The notes under the pieces are model-generated. The model was not told the DNA's origin. It did not search any database and worked only from the letters and a program-made list of their open reading frames with translations. Made by a program: the position numbers and the translations under genes. Positions 12,508-23,914 of a DNA stretch of 64,000 bases are shown piece by piece. Each line of letters begins with the position of its first letter. Positions within the stretch are counted from its first letter, which is position 1. This DNA comes from Ophiosphaerella korrae (Eukaryota; Ascomycota; Dothideomycetes; Pleosporales; Phaeosphaeriaceae). Where the stretch lies: positions 248,001-312,000 of the forward strand of contig JALNQF010000009.1 in NCBI GenBank assembly GCA_028456385.1, read 5' to 3'.

Positions 12508-15500
12508 TTATAGCATCTGGTGCAGAGCATTAACTCGGTAGCTTTCACTGCGCTGTATCAGATCCTCATGCTTGCCTTGATCGGCTACTCTGCCATCTTC
12601 TATGAGGAAAATTACGTCGGCGCGGGCGATCGTCCTGAGACGATGCGCAATAGCAATAACTGTGACACCATGTCCTTTTACAGCTCGTTCAAGACCTAAT
12701 TCTAGGGATCTTTCACTCTCAGCATCCAGTGCACTAGTACTCTCATCTAGTAATAGGAGCTTTGGTTTGCGTATAAGTGCCCGAGCAATTGACAATCGTT
12801 GTCTTTGTCCACCTGACAGCTGTGAGCCGTTCGAACCGCATTCACTCTCATAACCTTGTGGTAATTCTGTAATGGCGTCATGAATATTTGCCAGTCGGCA
12901 GGCGTCTTGAATCTCCTCGTCCGAGGGCATATGACCGGGCCGTGCACCAAGGGAAATATTAAACTTGATGCTCCCTTGGAACATCACGTTGTCCTGAGGC
13001 ACGTACGCAATATCATTCCTGAAAGAATCGTCGTGGTGATGCTTCAAGTTGACTCCATTGATAGAGATGCTTCCGGAAGAAGGAGTATAGAATCGCTCGA
13101 GCAAGGCGAGGATTGTGCTCTTACCAGCACCTGAAGGGCCGACCATTGCACAGAATTGGCCTGGTTGCACTGAAAGGGATAAGGACGTGAGTACGAAAAT
13201 ACTGGGTCGTGCTGGATAAGCGAACTCCACGTTGTCAAACACAACCCTAGCACCTCCAGCTGGAGATCTGAACAAAGTCGAGTTCGCACTGGCCTCGATA
13301 TCAGGTTCCTTTTCCTCAACACTCCGAAGGCTAAGTAAGGTGTTGTTGGATGGAAAGTCTGAAAGTTTGCCTAGATCGATCAGACCGCATATTCGTGATA
13401 TCGCGTTCCTAGCTTTGGATATTTCCGGAGCCAGAGTAAAGAGCTGACCCCATAGCTGCGCCGACACGAGCATCGCGATAAGAATGATGAAGAAATCAGT
13501 CTGGCTATACCTGCCCTCGATGATATTCTTCGAGCCCCACCAATAGGCAAAAGCATAAATGAAGCCACCACAAGAATTGGCGATCGCCAACCACACATTC
13601 GTCTTGAAACTTTGTTGCACCATCTCTTTTCGTGGTGCTTTAAGTGACCGGCGATATAGCTGGATGATCTCGTCTTCGATGGAAAGTGCGTGTACTGTGC
13701 GGATGTTTGAAACTGCTTCGATAGTGACGCCAATCGAAGAAGAAAAAGCGCCTGCATGCTTAGTAGCGAAACGCCCTATAGCTCGAAGCTGCATGTAGCC
13801 AGCTCCGAGAAGTAATGGCACGATCACTAAACATACAATTGCGATCCTCCATGCTACAACATGGGATAGAACAATAGCGGCGATGAAGTTAACAACCACA
13901 GAGAATAATGTGCCTAGGATTATAAACTTAGCGACGAATAAGAAAAAAAGTTTGATGCAAGGTTTTTGATGAGAAGGTAAACGTTGCGCTTCAGGCACAC
14001 TAGCGATATGTACATTTGCTTATAAAAGGCCACTTACCAATGATGGAACCACTGAACCCGGCAAGGGCATTGCCGTCCTTTGTGATATATTCAAGCAGCA
14101 TTGCCGGGCTTCGCTGTTTTGACTCATGCCACTGCAAAGGTTGTTGTAAGAGGACGTGTAGAGACAGGTTCCGGACCTTATAGATGAGTCGCTCGGACAC
14201 CAGTCCAAACGCTGACCAACTAGTGAAATTCGCTAGGAACTCAATACAGGCGAGCATAAACCATAATCCTGAAACCAATTCACCTCTAGAACGGATATAG
14301 TCCGGTGGGTTGCATGGAGACATTGTACCCATTATATTTCCGAAGAGGAGACCAGATCCAGAATACTGGCCACCGACGATGAGTGCAGCGAAGAACGCCA
14401 AAACAAGTAGAGATAAATAGGGGCGAACCAAAGGTGCCATGGTATTGAAGATAGAGTCGGCGACGATCGCTCCTTCTGGGTCATTCGTATTCGTTGACGA
14501 CCCAAGGTTTTTGGCGTTCGTAGTATCGCTACCACCTAAGGGCATAATTCGCTTTTCATCAATGCTGTTTACATCAAGACTAGTCCTGGGGCTCGAGAAT
14601 GATTCTTCGTCCATAACTTTGACTGATTGTAGCCGAATCATATCTGCATAGGATCTATTCAGAGATACGAGGTCATCGTGTGTGCCTTCTTCTATAATTC
14701 GGCCCTTCTTCATGACTATAATCTTAGATGCATTCTTAATAGTTGAGAGCCTATGGGCGATAGAGATGACTGTTCGACCCTGAGATGCTCGCTCGATGGC
14801 AGCTTGGATACGTTGTTCGCTCGCAGAATCTAGCGCTGCAGTTGCTTCATCCAGAATCAAGACTCGAGGGTTTTTGACAAGGGCACGTGCAAGGGCGATT
14901 CGTTGCTTTTGGCCACCACTGAGTAGGTTTCCACTCGGGCCGACGAGCGTTGCATAACCAAACTCTAGGCCATTAACAAAGGCAGCAGCATCAGCAAGGT
15001 CTGCGGCATTTTGCACCAATCGAATAATTTCGGTGACCTCGGGACCTTCTCGTTGCGCAAGTTGGACTAAGAAATAATATGATTAGTCAACTTTTCTCAC
15101 TAAAAGTACTTCTCGTTGAACACTCCGCAGATCATGGCTAAGGTTGAGAAGGCTGAATAACATCTACTAGATACCACTCCATGTGAGAAAGGATTATGCT
15201 TACTGTTACAAATATTAAGATTGTTCCAAGAGTTATTAAGCTGAGAGAAAATACCTTAGGTTTTGTCCGCCCCGAGCTTTGTCGGTAATTTTCGCTAATG
15301 AGTTGCTGAGCAGTGTTTTATGAAGACTAGAATGAGCAGGCGAATTGACGAGTCCAAGGGCAATATTTTCGAAAATGGAGCGATCGAGAAGAGATGGCTC
15401 TTGTTGCACCAAGCTGATGAAGCCACGTAGGGATTTGACGTTGATGTCCCGGATATTGTGACCATCAATCAATATATTCCCCTCCTGTGGATCATAGAAT

Positions 15501-16753
15501 CTTGTGATCAAGCTGGCGATAGTTGACTTACCGCTCCCAGATAGACCAACAACCGCAGTTAGGCAACCAGGCTGGCAACTGAGTGAAATTTTGTTCAGGA
15601 CCGGATGATTGGGTGTCGACGGATAAGTGAAAGCGACTTCCTGAAATTCGATGGGACCGTCTATGTTTGTGAGCTTTGTTGCAGTTGTCGAAGCGTTGTC
15701 TATGCTGGAAGATGTTTCAATATCTTTGCGTAGTCGCTCGAAAGCTGCTAACGCGCTCCCAAATAGGGGTAACATGGGGGCTACTTGGCTTAGGACGATG
15801 GCGCCATCTAGCAGAATGAAAGTGACAGTGTAGATCTCGCCGATTGAAGCGTTACCCTTGCCTTCAACAGCATCCGCGACCTTACGGCTGCCTTGCCAAT
15901 ACCCGAGGGCACTTGCTGAGAATGCAATAAAGTAGAGCAAGCCTGCTTGTACGGCCGCAGCAGTAGCTTTCTTGATGCCTTGTGCGCGGGCCTCTCCTAG
16001 GTGGCCTATGAACCGCTCCTCAAGCCTGACACTGGCTCCTAGAGCATGTACAAGGCCAACGTTACTCAGCGCCTCAGAGGCAATAGCACTAGCTGATCCG
16101 ATACATGACGATAATTTTGTTGTGTACTTCGACACAAAATGTCCGCTAACGGTCGTCATCAGGAGAAATGCAGGGATCAGAGAAACCAACATGCCCGCAA
16201 GTTCAGCATCTTTGATAAAGCCGACAATATATGCGGTGACGCAGAACGAAATGCAGGTGAGAGAAACGCCGACCTTTTCATTAGTACCGCTCTCGATCGT
16301 TTGGATGTCGCCGTCCAGTCTAGACGAGACCTCTCCTGCTTGGAGATTATCAAAGAAGGCTACATCTTGGTGAAGTAAATTCGTCAAGTACCGGTCGCGT
16401 ATGCGTTGAGCCAGCCTTTGTGATGCCAAATTCCAGCAGATTAGGTGAGTGTATATGCATGCAAAACTGGCAATGGCGATATACACAAGTAACAATATTT
16501 TTGGAGTGATTGAGGATTCTCGTCGAGTATTTGGGCTTTGTGATTGATTTGAGCATGTTGCTTTATTGATCTCATCCACGAGCTGTCCAAAGACTATTCC
16601 GATCAGAGGGAACGGCACACCCGCTGCAATGGCTGCAACACACCCGGCAACAACGAGAAACTTGTCCAGCCATGTTGGATCTGCGTAGAAGAGAAGACGG
16701 ACGAAGCCAAAGAATGGTTTAATAGATGTTCTCGAGGACTTGCAGACGGGCAT
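12508..16753 (-). CDS. ABCB (MDR-type) full transporter, SitT-like position
   Basis: Predicted full-length exporter (TMD-NBD-TMD-NBD), a candidate to move the siderophore or its intermediates. Proposed exons: 16753-15255, 15202-15168, 15066-14038 and 13913-12508, giving 1322 aa in frame. NBD1 has Walker A GLSGSGKST, signature LSGGQKQR, ILDEAT and the H-loop SIAHR. NBD2 has GPSGAGKST, LSGGQRQR, LLLDEST and IAHR. Both sites look catalytically intact. The 35-nt micro-exon in the first NBD is the least certain part: it is the only solution I found that keeps the frame. The start is the ATG at 16753; the frame opens at a TTG 54 bases earlier and has a stop before that. A homologous ABC gene sits beside SidD in the known Aspergillus cluster. 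One iron-GATA site lies about 400 bases upstream. Confidence 0.85.
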
Positions 16754-17157
16754 TTGAGCAAACCGGTGAAAGCCACGTAAAGTGTGGATATCAGGGTCGT
16801 CGAACAATGAAAGTGATTAGGCTGGAGGATAGTAGGGAGCGAGCCAAAAGACAGCGATTAGCTGTAGAAATAGATGGGCCTGTCAAATTTGCGGTATAAG
16901 TGCTGCATGAAGTGTTTTTGGAGGAAGAATGTGTCAACTTCCGATGAATTCAAGAAGCCGGGCTTTCCAAGCCGCGATGGCTACGATCGACATGGCGCGC
17001 ATTGGTGGCTTAGCGTCAACGGGATTGTGTACAGTACAGTACAATACAACGGCTGATATTGTGGATGCATGAAGGATGCCGGGGTGCCTAGGTAGCTGTG
17101 TCTTGTGTCATGACTGACGCATAAGCGCAATGAGCCGATGCCGGGGCGCCACTAATC

Positions 17158-17166
17158 TTATCAGAT
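17158..17166. promoter_or_regulatory. Iron-GATA site upstream of the ABC gene
   Basis: TTATCAGAT (ATCTGATAA on the minus strand), about 405 bases upstream of the ABC transporter start. It lies between that gene and the 3' end of the monooxygenase-like gene, so the ABC gene is the natural target. Confidence 0.65.
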
Positions 17167-17409
17167 TTTTCATTACGCTTTCCCCCGTTTGGACTGATCA
17201 ATTTCTCATTCGACACACGTACCACGCACCGCCATCACAGCCATTGACACATCTTCTGCATGAAAAGCATGCTAAACCCACAGAGTGCTGATTAATACAG
17301 GAAGCTATCAACAAAAGGAAAATACAGCTAGGCCTATGCCTAAGTCGATACATGAAGAACGACGAACAGATGCAGGTACACCAAAACCTTTCCATCTCAC
17401 TGCCACGGA

Positions 17410-18699
17410 TTACATTCGCGCTTGGGCCATAACCCCATTTCGTCGCGCTTCAGTCGGTGACGATAGAGAGTCTACTACCTGACCGGCCATCACCGCAATA
17501 TCTTTCGCTACTGACCGACCACCACTCGAGTGTGCGGACATAAGAAAGACCCGGCTAGTTTCAGCAACCATACCACTCTTGAAGTGCACCTCCTTTAAGC
17601 TGTCACCTTTGGACTGACAGCCTATCACGAGAGCATCAAGGCTTTGAAGCAACTGAGTGCCTGGATTCAGGCGAGTTGCCGTGTCTCGGATAATAAAGTC
17701 CGACTTTGAGCATGGTTCGGCCGCATCCTCTCCCACAACAACACGCAAACCATACTGGCCTTTGCTAGCAACCTGCTTCTCGTACGCTCGCGAGTAAATT
17801 GTTTGTATAAGTTCTGACGCGTCGGTCACCGATTCTTTCTGTTTGCTCAAGGGCTTGGACCAAATTGAACACAGTTGTGGCTGAGGCGGCTTCTGTTCAC
17901 TGAGTATTCGAAGCGGAGCCAGTGATTGGTCTTCCGTAACTACTGTTATATTTCCCAGACGTGAGCAAGAGAGCAGATCATCTAGGATCTCAGCGACTTG
18001 GCGTCCAGAACCTACTACAGTGATATTCAAACGGGGCTCATGCAGTCCTCGCAAATCGTTACGTTTTGACAGATATTCCTCCATGGGTATAATTCGTTGC
18101 CCGGCAAGGAAATCAACGGAGACCAATGGCTGCTGCTGGTGAATGCTACTCCGTGCTGGAGAGGGTGCAATAATGCTCCTTGCTCTCATGATTGACGAAA
18201 GTCCAACCTGGTTGCGCACAACGACCTTCCATGCGCTCACTGTGCTGTCTTCAGAGTCTGAAACAACTTCAACAGCCTCGTTGCCATACTGAACTTGATC
18301 TTTGAACTGCTCAGCACACCATGCTATGTAGTCTTCAAATTCCAGTCGTAATGGGTTCAGGTGATCAGAGTTGGCAAATTCAATGAGTCGCTTCTTAGCG
18401 AGTAGGTAATTGACGTAGGTGAAGGCTGATCGTGGGTTCCGAGATGTTGCAAGGTCGTACACGAACGGAGTTTCCATGCGTGTTCTAGAGGTATGAACTC
18501 CAGAGTGCCACGAGAATGAGGGCTTGCGCTCCAGAAAGAGCATCTTGGCGGGCCTTTTGGCTTCTCGATTGGCGATGGCTATAGCTACTTGTGCTGGGCC
18601 AAAACCTATGCAAATAAGATCATACATGGTTGAAGGCATCGAAATGGCAGAGCTGAGGATGGGCTCTAGCGGCGTACCTGACTGCTCTGTTGCAGTCAT
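17410..18699 (-). CDS. Divergent L-ornithine N5-monooxygenase-like flavoprotein
   Basis: By family, hydroxylates the side-chain amine of ornithine with FAD and NADPH, the first committed step of hydroxamate siderophores. Single exon, 429 aa, shorter than typical SidA (about 500). The FAD motif is IGFGP (32-35), followed by WHSG (64-67) and DLATSRNPRS (82-91). The NADPH motif is VVGSG (228-232). Several usual features are altered: the lysine before DLAT is Tyr81; the region that normally carries an NxNYS motif is missing near 270-290; the late ATGY motif is IGCQ (359-362). From memory of Aspergillus SidA, that lysine and asparagines in this region bind ornithine. It may therefore use another amine, or be impaired. 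It is divergently paired with the acyltransferase gene, 560 bases apart. Family membership is firm; exact activity is not. Confidence 0.75.
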   Translation of the reverse strand: MTATEQSGTPLEPILSSAISMPSTMYDLICIGFGPAQVAIAIANREAKRPAKMLFLERKPSFSWHSGVHTSRTRMETPFVYDLATSRNPRSAFTYVNYLLAKKRLIEFANSDHLNPLRLEFEDYIAWCAEQFKDQVQYGNEAVEVVSDSEDSTVSAWKVVVRNQVGLSSIMRARSIIAPSPARSSIHQQQPLVSVDFLAGQRIIPMEEYLSKRNDLRGLHEPRLNITVVGSGRQVAEILDDLLSCSRLGNITVVTEDQSLAPLRILSEQKPPQPQLCSIWSKPLSKQKESVTDASELIQTIYSRAYEKQVASKGQYGLRVVVGEDAAEPCSKSDFIIRDTATRLNPGTQLLQSLDALVIGCQSKGDSLKEVHFKSGMVAETSRVFLMSAHSSGGRSVAKDIAVMAGQVVDSLSSPTEARRNGVMAQARM

Positions 18700-19259
18700 G
18701 TTGTTATTGTGACGAGAGCTAATGTTGTAGGTAATAGGAGAGGTGAAATAGTCTAAGCATAACCTGGTGCCAGGCCAGGCAGTTGAGCTCTGTTAGCGAA
18801 ATATTCTGAAGCAGGCCTCAGGAAGCCTGTGCATCGGTCTCCATAAGCAAATGGCGCGCACAGGTCACAACAAAAAACATGCCATGGAGGTCTAGAGACT
18901 GCAATCTACGCGAAGGTGCTAAGTGCATACTAGGTACCTACCTACCGTGCTGCCCACGCTGGCTTGCATGCAGATGTGGTCATCCACGCTAACATTAGTG
19001 CCTATATGGGGCGATCGGCCGCCACTCGGAGCATTCGAGCGTAATATCAAGTAATGATATCCCTGTCGCACCACTCCGAGCCGGACGGCTGTCAAACCCA
19101 CTTAACGCTATATCCAGTGAGCTAGTCATCTTCCCATTCAGCATCAACCTCGGCTAGAAATTCTCACGCGATCAGGAGTTAATATGAAAGGCCTGAAAGT
19201 TTAGCTGCAGCAATCTTTCGCCCTTCATCAACCTATCGACAAGCAAATCGTCCCGAGCC
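18700..19259. promoter_or_regulatory. Shared promoter of monooxygenase and acyltransferase genes
   Basis: A 560-base divergent intergenic region. It contains a GGTACCTACCTACC run near 18932-18946 but, on reading both strands, no ATCWGATAA site, unlike the NRPS, ABC and ligase upstream regions. Confidence 0.55.
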
Positions 19260-20640
19260 ATGACGCAAAGAAGAAAGTCGAACGCGTCACCAGAGGGCTT
19301 TGTTCTCAAACTCCCACACCCATACCTAACAAGTTATCGAGTAACAACCTCGACTCCTGGGCGACAACGGGGCAACTATCAGCTTCTACTCTCTAAGACA
19401 GCCTCAAGCAGTGAAGGCCTCGACCCACCTACTATACTGCACAATGATACAACAACATTCAGCGATATTGCTTTCTTGGCAGGAAACGCAGCACCACCAA
19501 CGGGAGACAATAGTTCTTGGGCACGCGCGCGAAGATCACCTTTTCTAACCATTTCTTGGACCGCAGAGAGGCCTTCTATTCCGCAGATATGGCTCATTGC
19601 ATATGCGCTCATATCACTTCATCCTCTTGAGGAAAACCTCAGAGTTCTCCTTTCTGGCCAAGACTGGCAAGCGGTTGCCCACGAACTCTACGCAACTGGC
19701 TTGTTCCACGCTCACCCCGTGGCATCTACTGCCTCAGCACCACACGACGGCCATTTGCTTCTACGAGGCACTTTCTGGCAGGGGGCTGCATCTCCGTTTG
19801 GAACTCGCCCGGTCTGGGTACCGCGCCTCAATGCCTCTGGCAAGCCAGTAACAGCACACTATCCCCCGTTTCCATTTCAGAATGCACCTTCAACCCAGTT
19901 TCCGGCCGTACCGCGGCATACTTGGCATCCTGTGCGGGAACCAAAACCGGAACCTGGGTCGATCATCTACAGCAGGTGGATACCGCACCTCAAGGAGCAT
20001 TTTACAATGATTGCTCTAGACTACGCCAACCCAGATCATCTCAATCTTTTCCACAACTGGCAAAATGACCCACGTGTGGCCGCTGGGTGGAATGAGACCG
20101 GGACTGTGGATGAGCACCGCGAGTATCTTCGGAGGCTTCACGAAGACCCCCACGTGCTAACAATGTTCGCGGCATTCGACGGTATCCTTTTTGCATACTT
20201 TGAGGTCTACTGGGCCATGGTAAGTACTTTCCCGTATTTAATTTTGTACAATATACTGCGCTAACAGCCCTTTGAAGGAAGATCACATGGGCGCACACTT
20301 CCAGTCGTCACCGTACGACAGGGGCCGGCACTCCCTTGTTGGCGACATTCGGTTCCGAGGCCCTTACCGAGTCTCCTCGTGGTGGTCTGGCTTAATGCAC
20401 TATATGTTCCTTGATGAGCCACGGACTTGGAACCTTGTTGGTGAACCAGCTGCCACCAGCAGCACAGTGTTAGCGTATGATTTTGCTCATGGCTTCCATG
20501 TAGAGAAGCTCATGGATCTACCACACAAACGCAGCGCACTCATGATGGTGAGTCGGGAGAAATTTTTCACTTTGAGTCCTTTTGTCTGGGATGGCGAGGA
20601 AAAAGTACGACCAAGTCTTGATGCGTTTGCGAAGTTGTAG
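19260..20640 (+). CDS. sidF: SidF-like N5-hydroxyornithine acyltransferase, peroxisomal
   Basis: Predicted to transfer an acyl group (anhydromevalonyl in Aspergillus SidF; acetyl in other members) from CoA to N5-hydroxyornithine. Two exons, 19260-20219 and 20278-20640, around a 58-nt intron, give 440 aa, close to SidF (about 460). The C-terminal half has the siderophore-acetyltransferase (GNAT, IucB-type) signature FHNWQNDPRV near 264 and a conserved WxxxEDHMGAHF block across the splice junction. The last three residues are AKL, a canonical type-1 peroxisomal signal; SidF of Aspergillus is also peroxisomal. This signal plus the adjacent ligase favours SidF over the cytosolic acetyltransferase SidL, but the acyl group is not proved by sequence. 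Confidence 0.85.
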
Positions 20641-20973
20641 CTTGAGTCTCGCCCTCAATATTGTAAATATGTGAATACATAGTAATTGATTACTTAGGAA
20701 GGCACCTGCAAGCACAATAGTGAAGGATGTAGTCATTTTTGGCACCTGTTGTATAGTGAGGTTGAAAATGGTGTGTGGTAAAGGCTTCATTACCTGGTTT
20801 TCGCCATGAGTGTCATGAAAATCGGGGCAACATGTCCGCGGGACAATTACGTCATTACCCATGTCCCTGCTTGCATTCAACGCTTCGACATGTCATCCCT
20901 GCTCACAGCGCGGATCTGATATCGCCAAAACAAGCACTGCCGTCCGACCTAGTATGGGTCTAACGAAAATATT

Positions 20974-21379
20974 TTATCTGATCGCTTGGCACCCAACTCC
21001 CGACAATTGCAGTGCGTATGAGGCGCACGACTGGCCGGCAACTTTACCTACCTATTGTGGGCAAATGTGGAGCATCAAACCAGCTAACAGTAAAAGGGGT
21101 GGGGGCTTTTTCGGCCGCTAAGCGCTCCTATTAGACCGCGAGAGGATGGAAATTTATCTGATCAAAATTATCAGATGGATATAAATCAATTTATCAGATG
21201 ATCAGACCTTACCAGACCAAAATCGGCGTTGCACTGACTTCACGTGGAGCCGGTCTAGCCATACGTCCCGGGTTCTTCCACTACCCTGTTCCATCTGATA
21301 AAAACTCTGTCGTTCATTGCCTTGGCCCCACGGAGAGACGTCACCCAAGTTGCAATTACCTCATCATATCTTATCAGAT
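20974..21379. promoter_or_regulatory. Cluster of six iron-GATA sites before the ligase gene
   Basis: Six exact ATCWGATAA matches on either strand: 20974-20982, 21154-21162, 21168-21176, 21191-21199, 21293-21301 and 21371-21379. They lie 0.63-1.03 kb upstream of the ligase ATG at 22007 and 0.33-0.74 kb past the acyltransferase stop. Three are within 46 bases of each other. This is the densest set in the window and argues for strong iron control of the ligase. Confidence 0.8.
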
Positions 21380-22006
21380 GCAGCCCTAGTCAAAATACGA
21401 TCATGGATCACCACGACTTATTTTCACTAATACCGACCTCCTTCACCTACCTCATGCGCCTAATATGCGACGATCAATCCCTGCTCTACCAATACTTTGG
21501 ATAATCACTGCTATTGATCTCTAAGCCTCGCTAACTTCCGAAGCCTCCGGCGCAGTGCCTCGATAAAGCAACCAGCAATCTGACCTTGGTGGTGCGTTGG
21601 CCAGGCCAAGAAACACAATCCCACCCTCGCTGCATAATGATCCACAGTACCCCTGGTAGTCAATGACATGTGGTGCTTGACTTTGACCGTGTCGGTAAGT
21701 TCATTGACTCTGCTTTGTTCAAGGACAATCTAGCAATCGACAGGATAAAACGCAGGGCCACAAGCCCTTGTACGGGACTTAGATCCGAATCATCAGCGAG
21801 CAGCTATCAACCTACACACACCAAAGTACATTCTCTCACACTTTCAACGATCCGATTATTGATGCCCAATTTTGTCTTTCATCATCTCAATTAGGCCACA
21901 TTCTATTATTATCCTTAAATTGCTAAGTCACATCTCGCGAAGATAATTCCCAGCTTGGGAAGTGAATTGTTTCCCTAGTGGATGGAAAATCAGGAAAGCA
22001 GCTCCA

Positions 22007-23914
22007 ATGGTGCAATATGATCAGTCTCGACATGATGCCCTCCAGCGCCTCAACCAAACGCTTCTACAAATTGATCCTTATATACTTCCGCCGTACCCTA
22101 ACCTCTCTATTGTCACAGGTCCACTTGATCCACCTTTACTACAGTTGACTTTGTCACAACTTTTATGTCAACAAGCCAAAACTTATTCACATAAAGAAGC
22201 AGTCATAATACCTTGGACAGGCACAAGATGGACCTATGATAGGTTATGGATTGAGTCGAACCTCCTCGCCCGAGCGCTCCTAAAATATGGAGTGCGCCCA
22301 AGAGATCGAGTAGGAATTATGAGCGGCAACTGTGAAAGATATATAGCGCTATTCTTCGCTTGTGCAAGGATTGGTGCAATATGCGTCACACTCAATAATA
22401 CGTATACGGCAACAGAGATGGAGTACGCATTGAAGCACACTAGTAAGTACTCTTGGTCATCAACTGCGTTCCTGCCACTGAATCATGCCAGAATGTAGGA
22501 TACTTTTCACAACACCCACAATCTCAGCATTTGACAACGGTCCCCTACTTGCACGATTACACGAGGAAGATATTCATGGGGTCTTACCTGATTTGAAAAG
22601 CGTATGTTTGATACGCGGTAACAATGGATTTATTGGCTATGAGGAGTTCATACAGGAAGCTCAAAGTATACCAGAGCATATCCTTGAAATTTTCGATGGT
22701 ATTATAAGTCCGTACGACGTTGCGAATCTGCAATTCACCAGTGGCAGTACAGGAAATCCGAAGGCTGCCATGTTGACACATCAGTGAGTTTTAGTTATCC
22801 ACCAAAAAAGTAATGAGCTGACTAAACATGCAGTAACCTTATCAACAATTCCCGCTTCATTGGCGACCGCATGGCTCTTTCATCTGCAGATATTCTTTGC
22901 TGCCCGCCCCCTCTTTTCCACTGCTTCGGCCTGACTCTTGGGCTCCTCGCAATCATTAGCCATGGTGGTAAGATTGTATATCCTGCTGAGTCGTTCGATG
23001 CTATTGCAACTATGCAAGCCATCTCAGATGAGCGCTGTACAGCATTACACGGTGTACCAGCTATGATGGAATCGATAATCAACGTTCCGAAACCTGCAGG
23101 CTGGATATCAGAACTGAGAACTGGAATTGTTGCTGGTAGCCCTGTACCACGTTGGCTTATGGAACGCATGGTAGAAGACCTTGGTATGGTAGATTTCACA
23201 TCAAGCTACGGCCTGACTGAGGCATCTCCGACCGTGTTCAACGCACATACAACGGACTCACTACATACTCGACTAACAACTGTTGGTACTGTGCTACCAC
23301 ATGCTCGTGTCAAAATCGTAGACCACGAAGATCGAATCGTACCAATCGGAGTGCGTGGCGAGCTATGCGTTGCTGGATACCAGGTTTGTCGCGGTTACTG
23401 GGAGAATGCAGAGAAGACAGCGGAGCTGCTTGTGAGAGATGAACATGGTGAGCTATGGTTGCATACTGGAGATGAAGCAATGCTTGACGTGGATGGTTTC
23501 TGTACGATCACCGGCCGGTTCAAGGACATCATCATTCGAGGTAGGTTTATAATACCTCATATGACCCATTTTGGTGACTGAATAATCATAGGCGGCGAAA
23601 ATATATACCCACTCGAAATTGAAGAAAGACTCATACAGCACAAAGCAATTTCGCGCGCAATTGTTGTGGGTGTATCCCATCCTCGCTATGTCGAGGTTCC
23701 TGCTGCCTTCTTACTCCATAAAAAAGACACCGATAAGCCCAATCTTGAGGACGTCAAAGCCTGGGTCAGGGAAGTCCTGGGTAGGCACAAAGCACCTGTC
23801 CATATATTCTGGCTCGGTGAAGACTGCAGCAATCACGTACCACTAACAGGAAGTGGAAAGATAAAGAAGTTTATATTGAGAGATGTTGCAGAAAAGCTAT
23901 TAGCAACAATGTAA
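22007..23914 (+). CDS. sidI: SidI-like acyl-CoA ligase
   Basis: AMP-forming acyl-CoA synthetase; the Aspergillus relative SidI makes mevalonyl-CoA for the siderophore acyl group. Four exons, 22007-22442, 22492-22783, 22834-23540 and 23592-23914, with introns of 49-51 nt, give 585 aa with all phases consistent. Motifs in order: FTSGSTGNPK near 227, SSYGLTEASP near 369, LHTGDEAMLDVDG, GRFKDIIIRGGENIYP near 470, and the C-terminal catalytic lysine in GSGKIKK near 565. Residues 14-22 read RLNQTLLQI, resembling a type-2 peroxisomal signal (R-L-x5-Q-I), while the C-terminus lacks a type-1 signal; SidI is known to use a PTS2. I chose the ATG at 22007 because it places that motif near the start; an in-frame ATG 45 bases earlier also exists. 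Confidence 0.85.
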
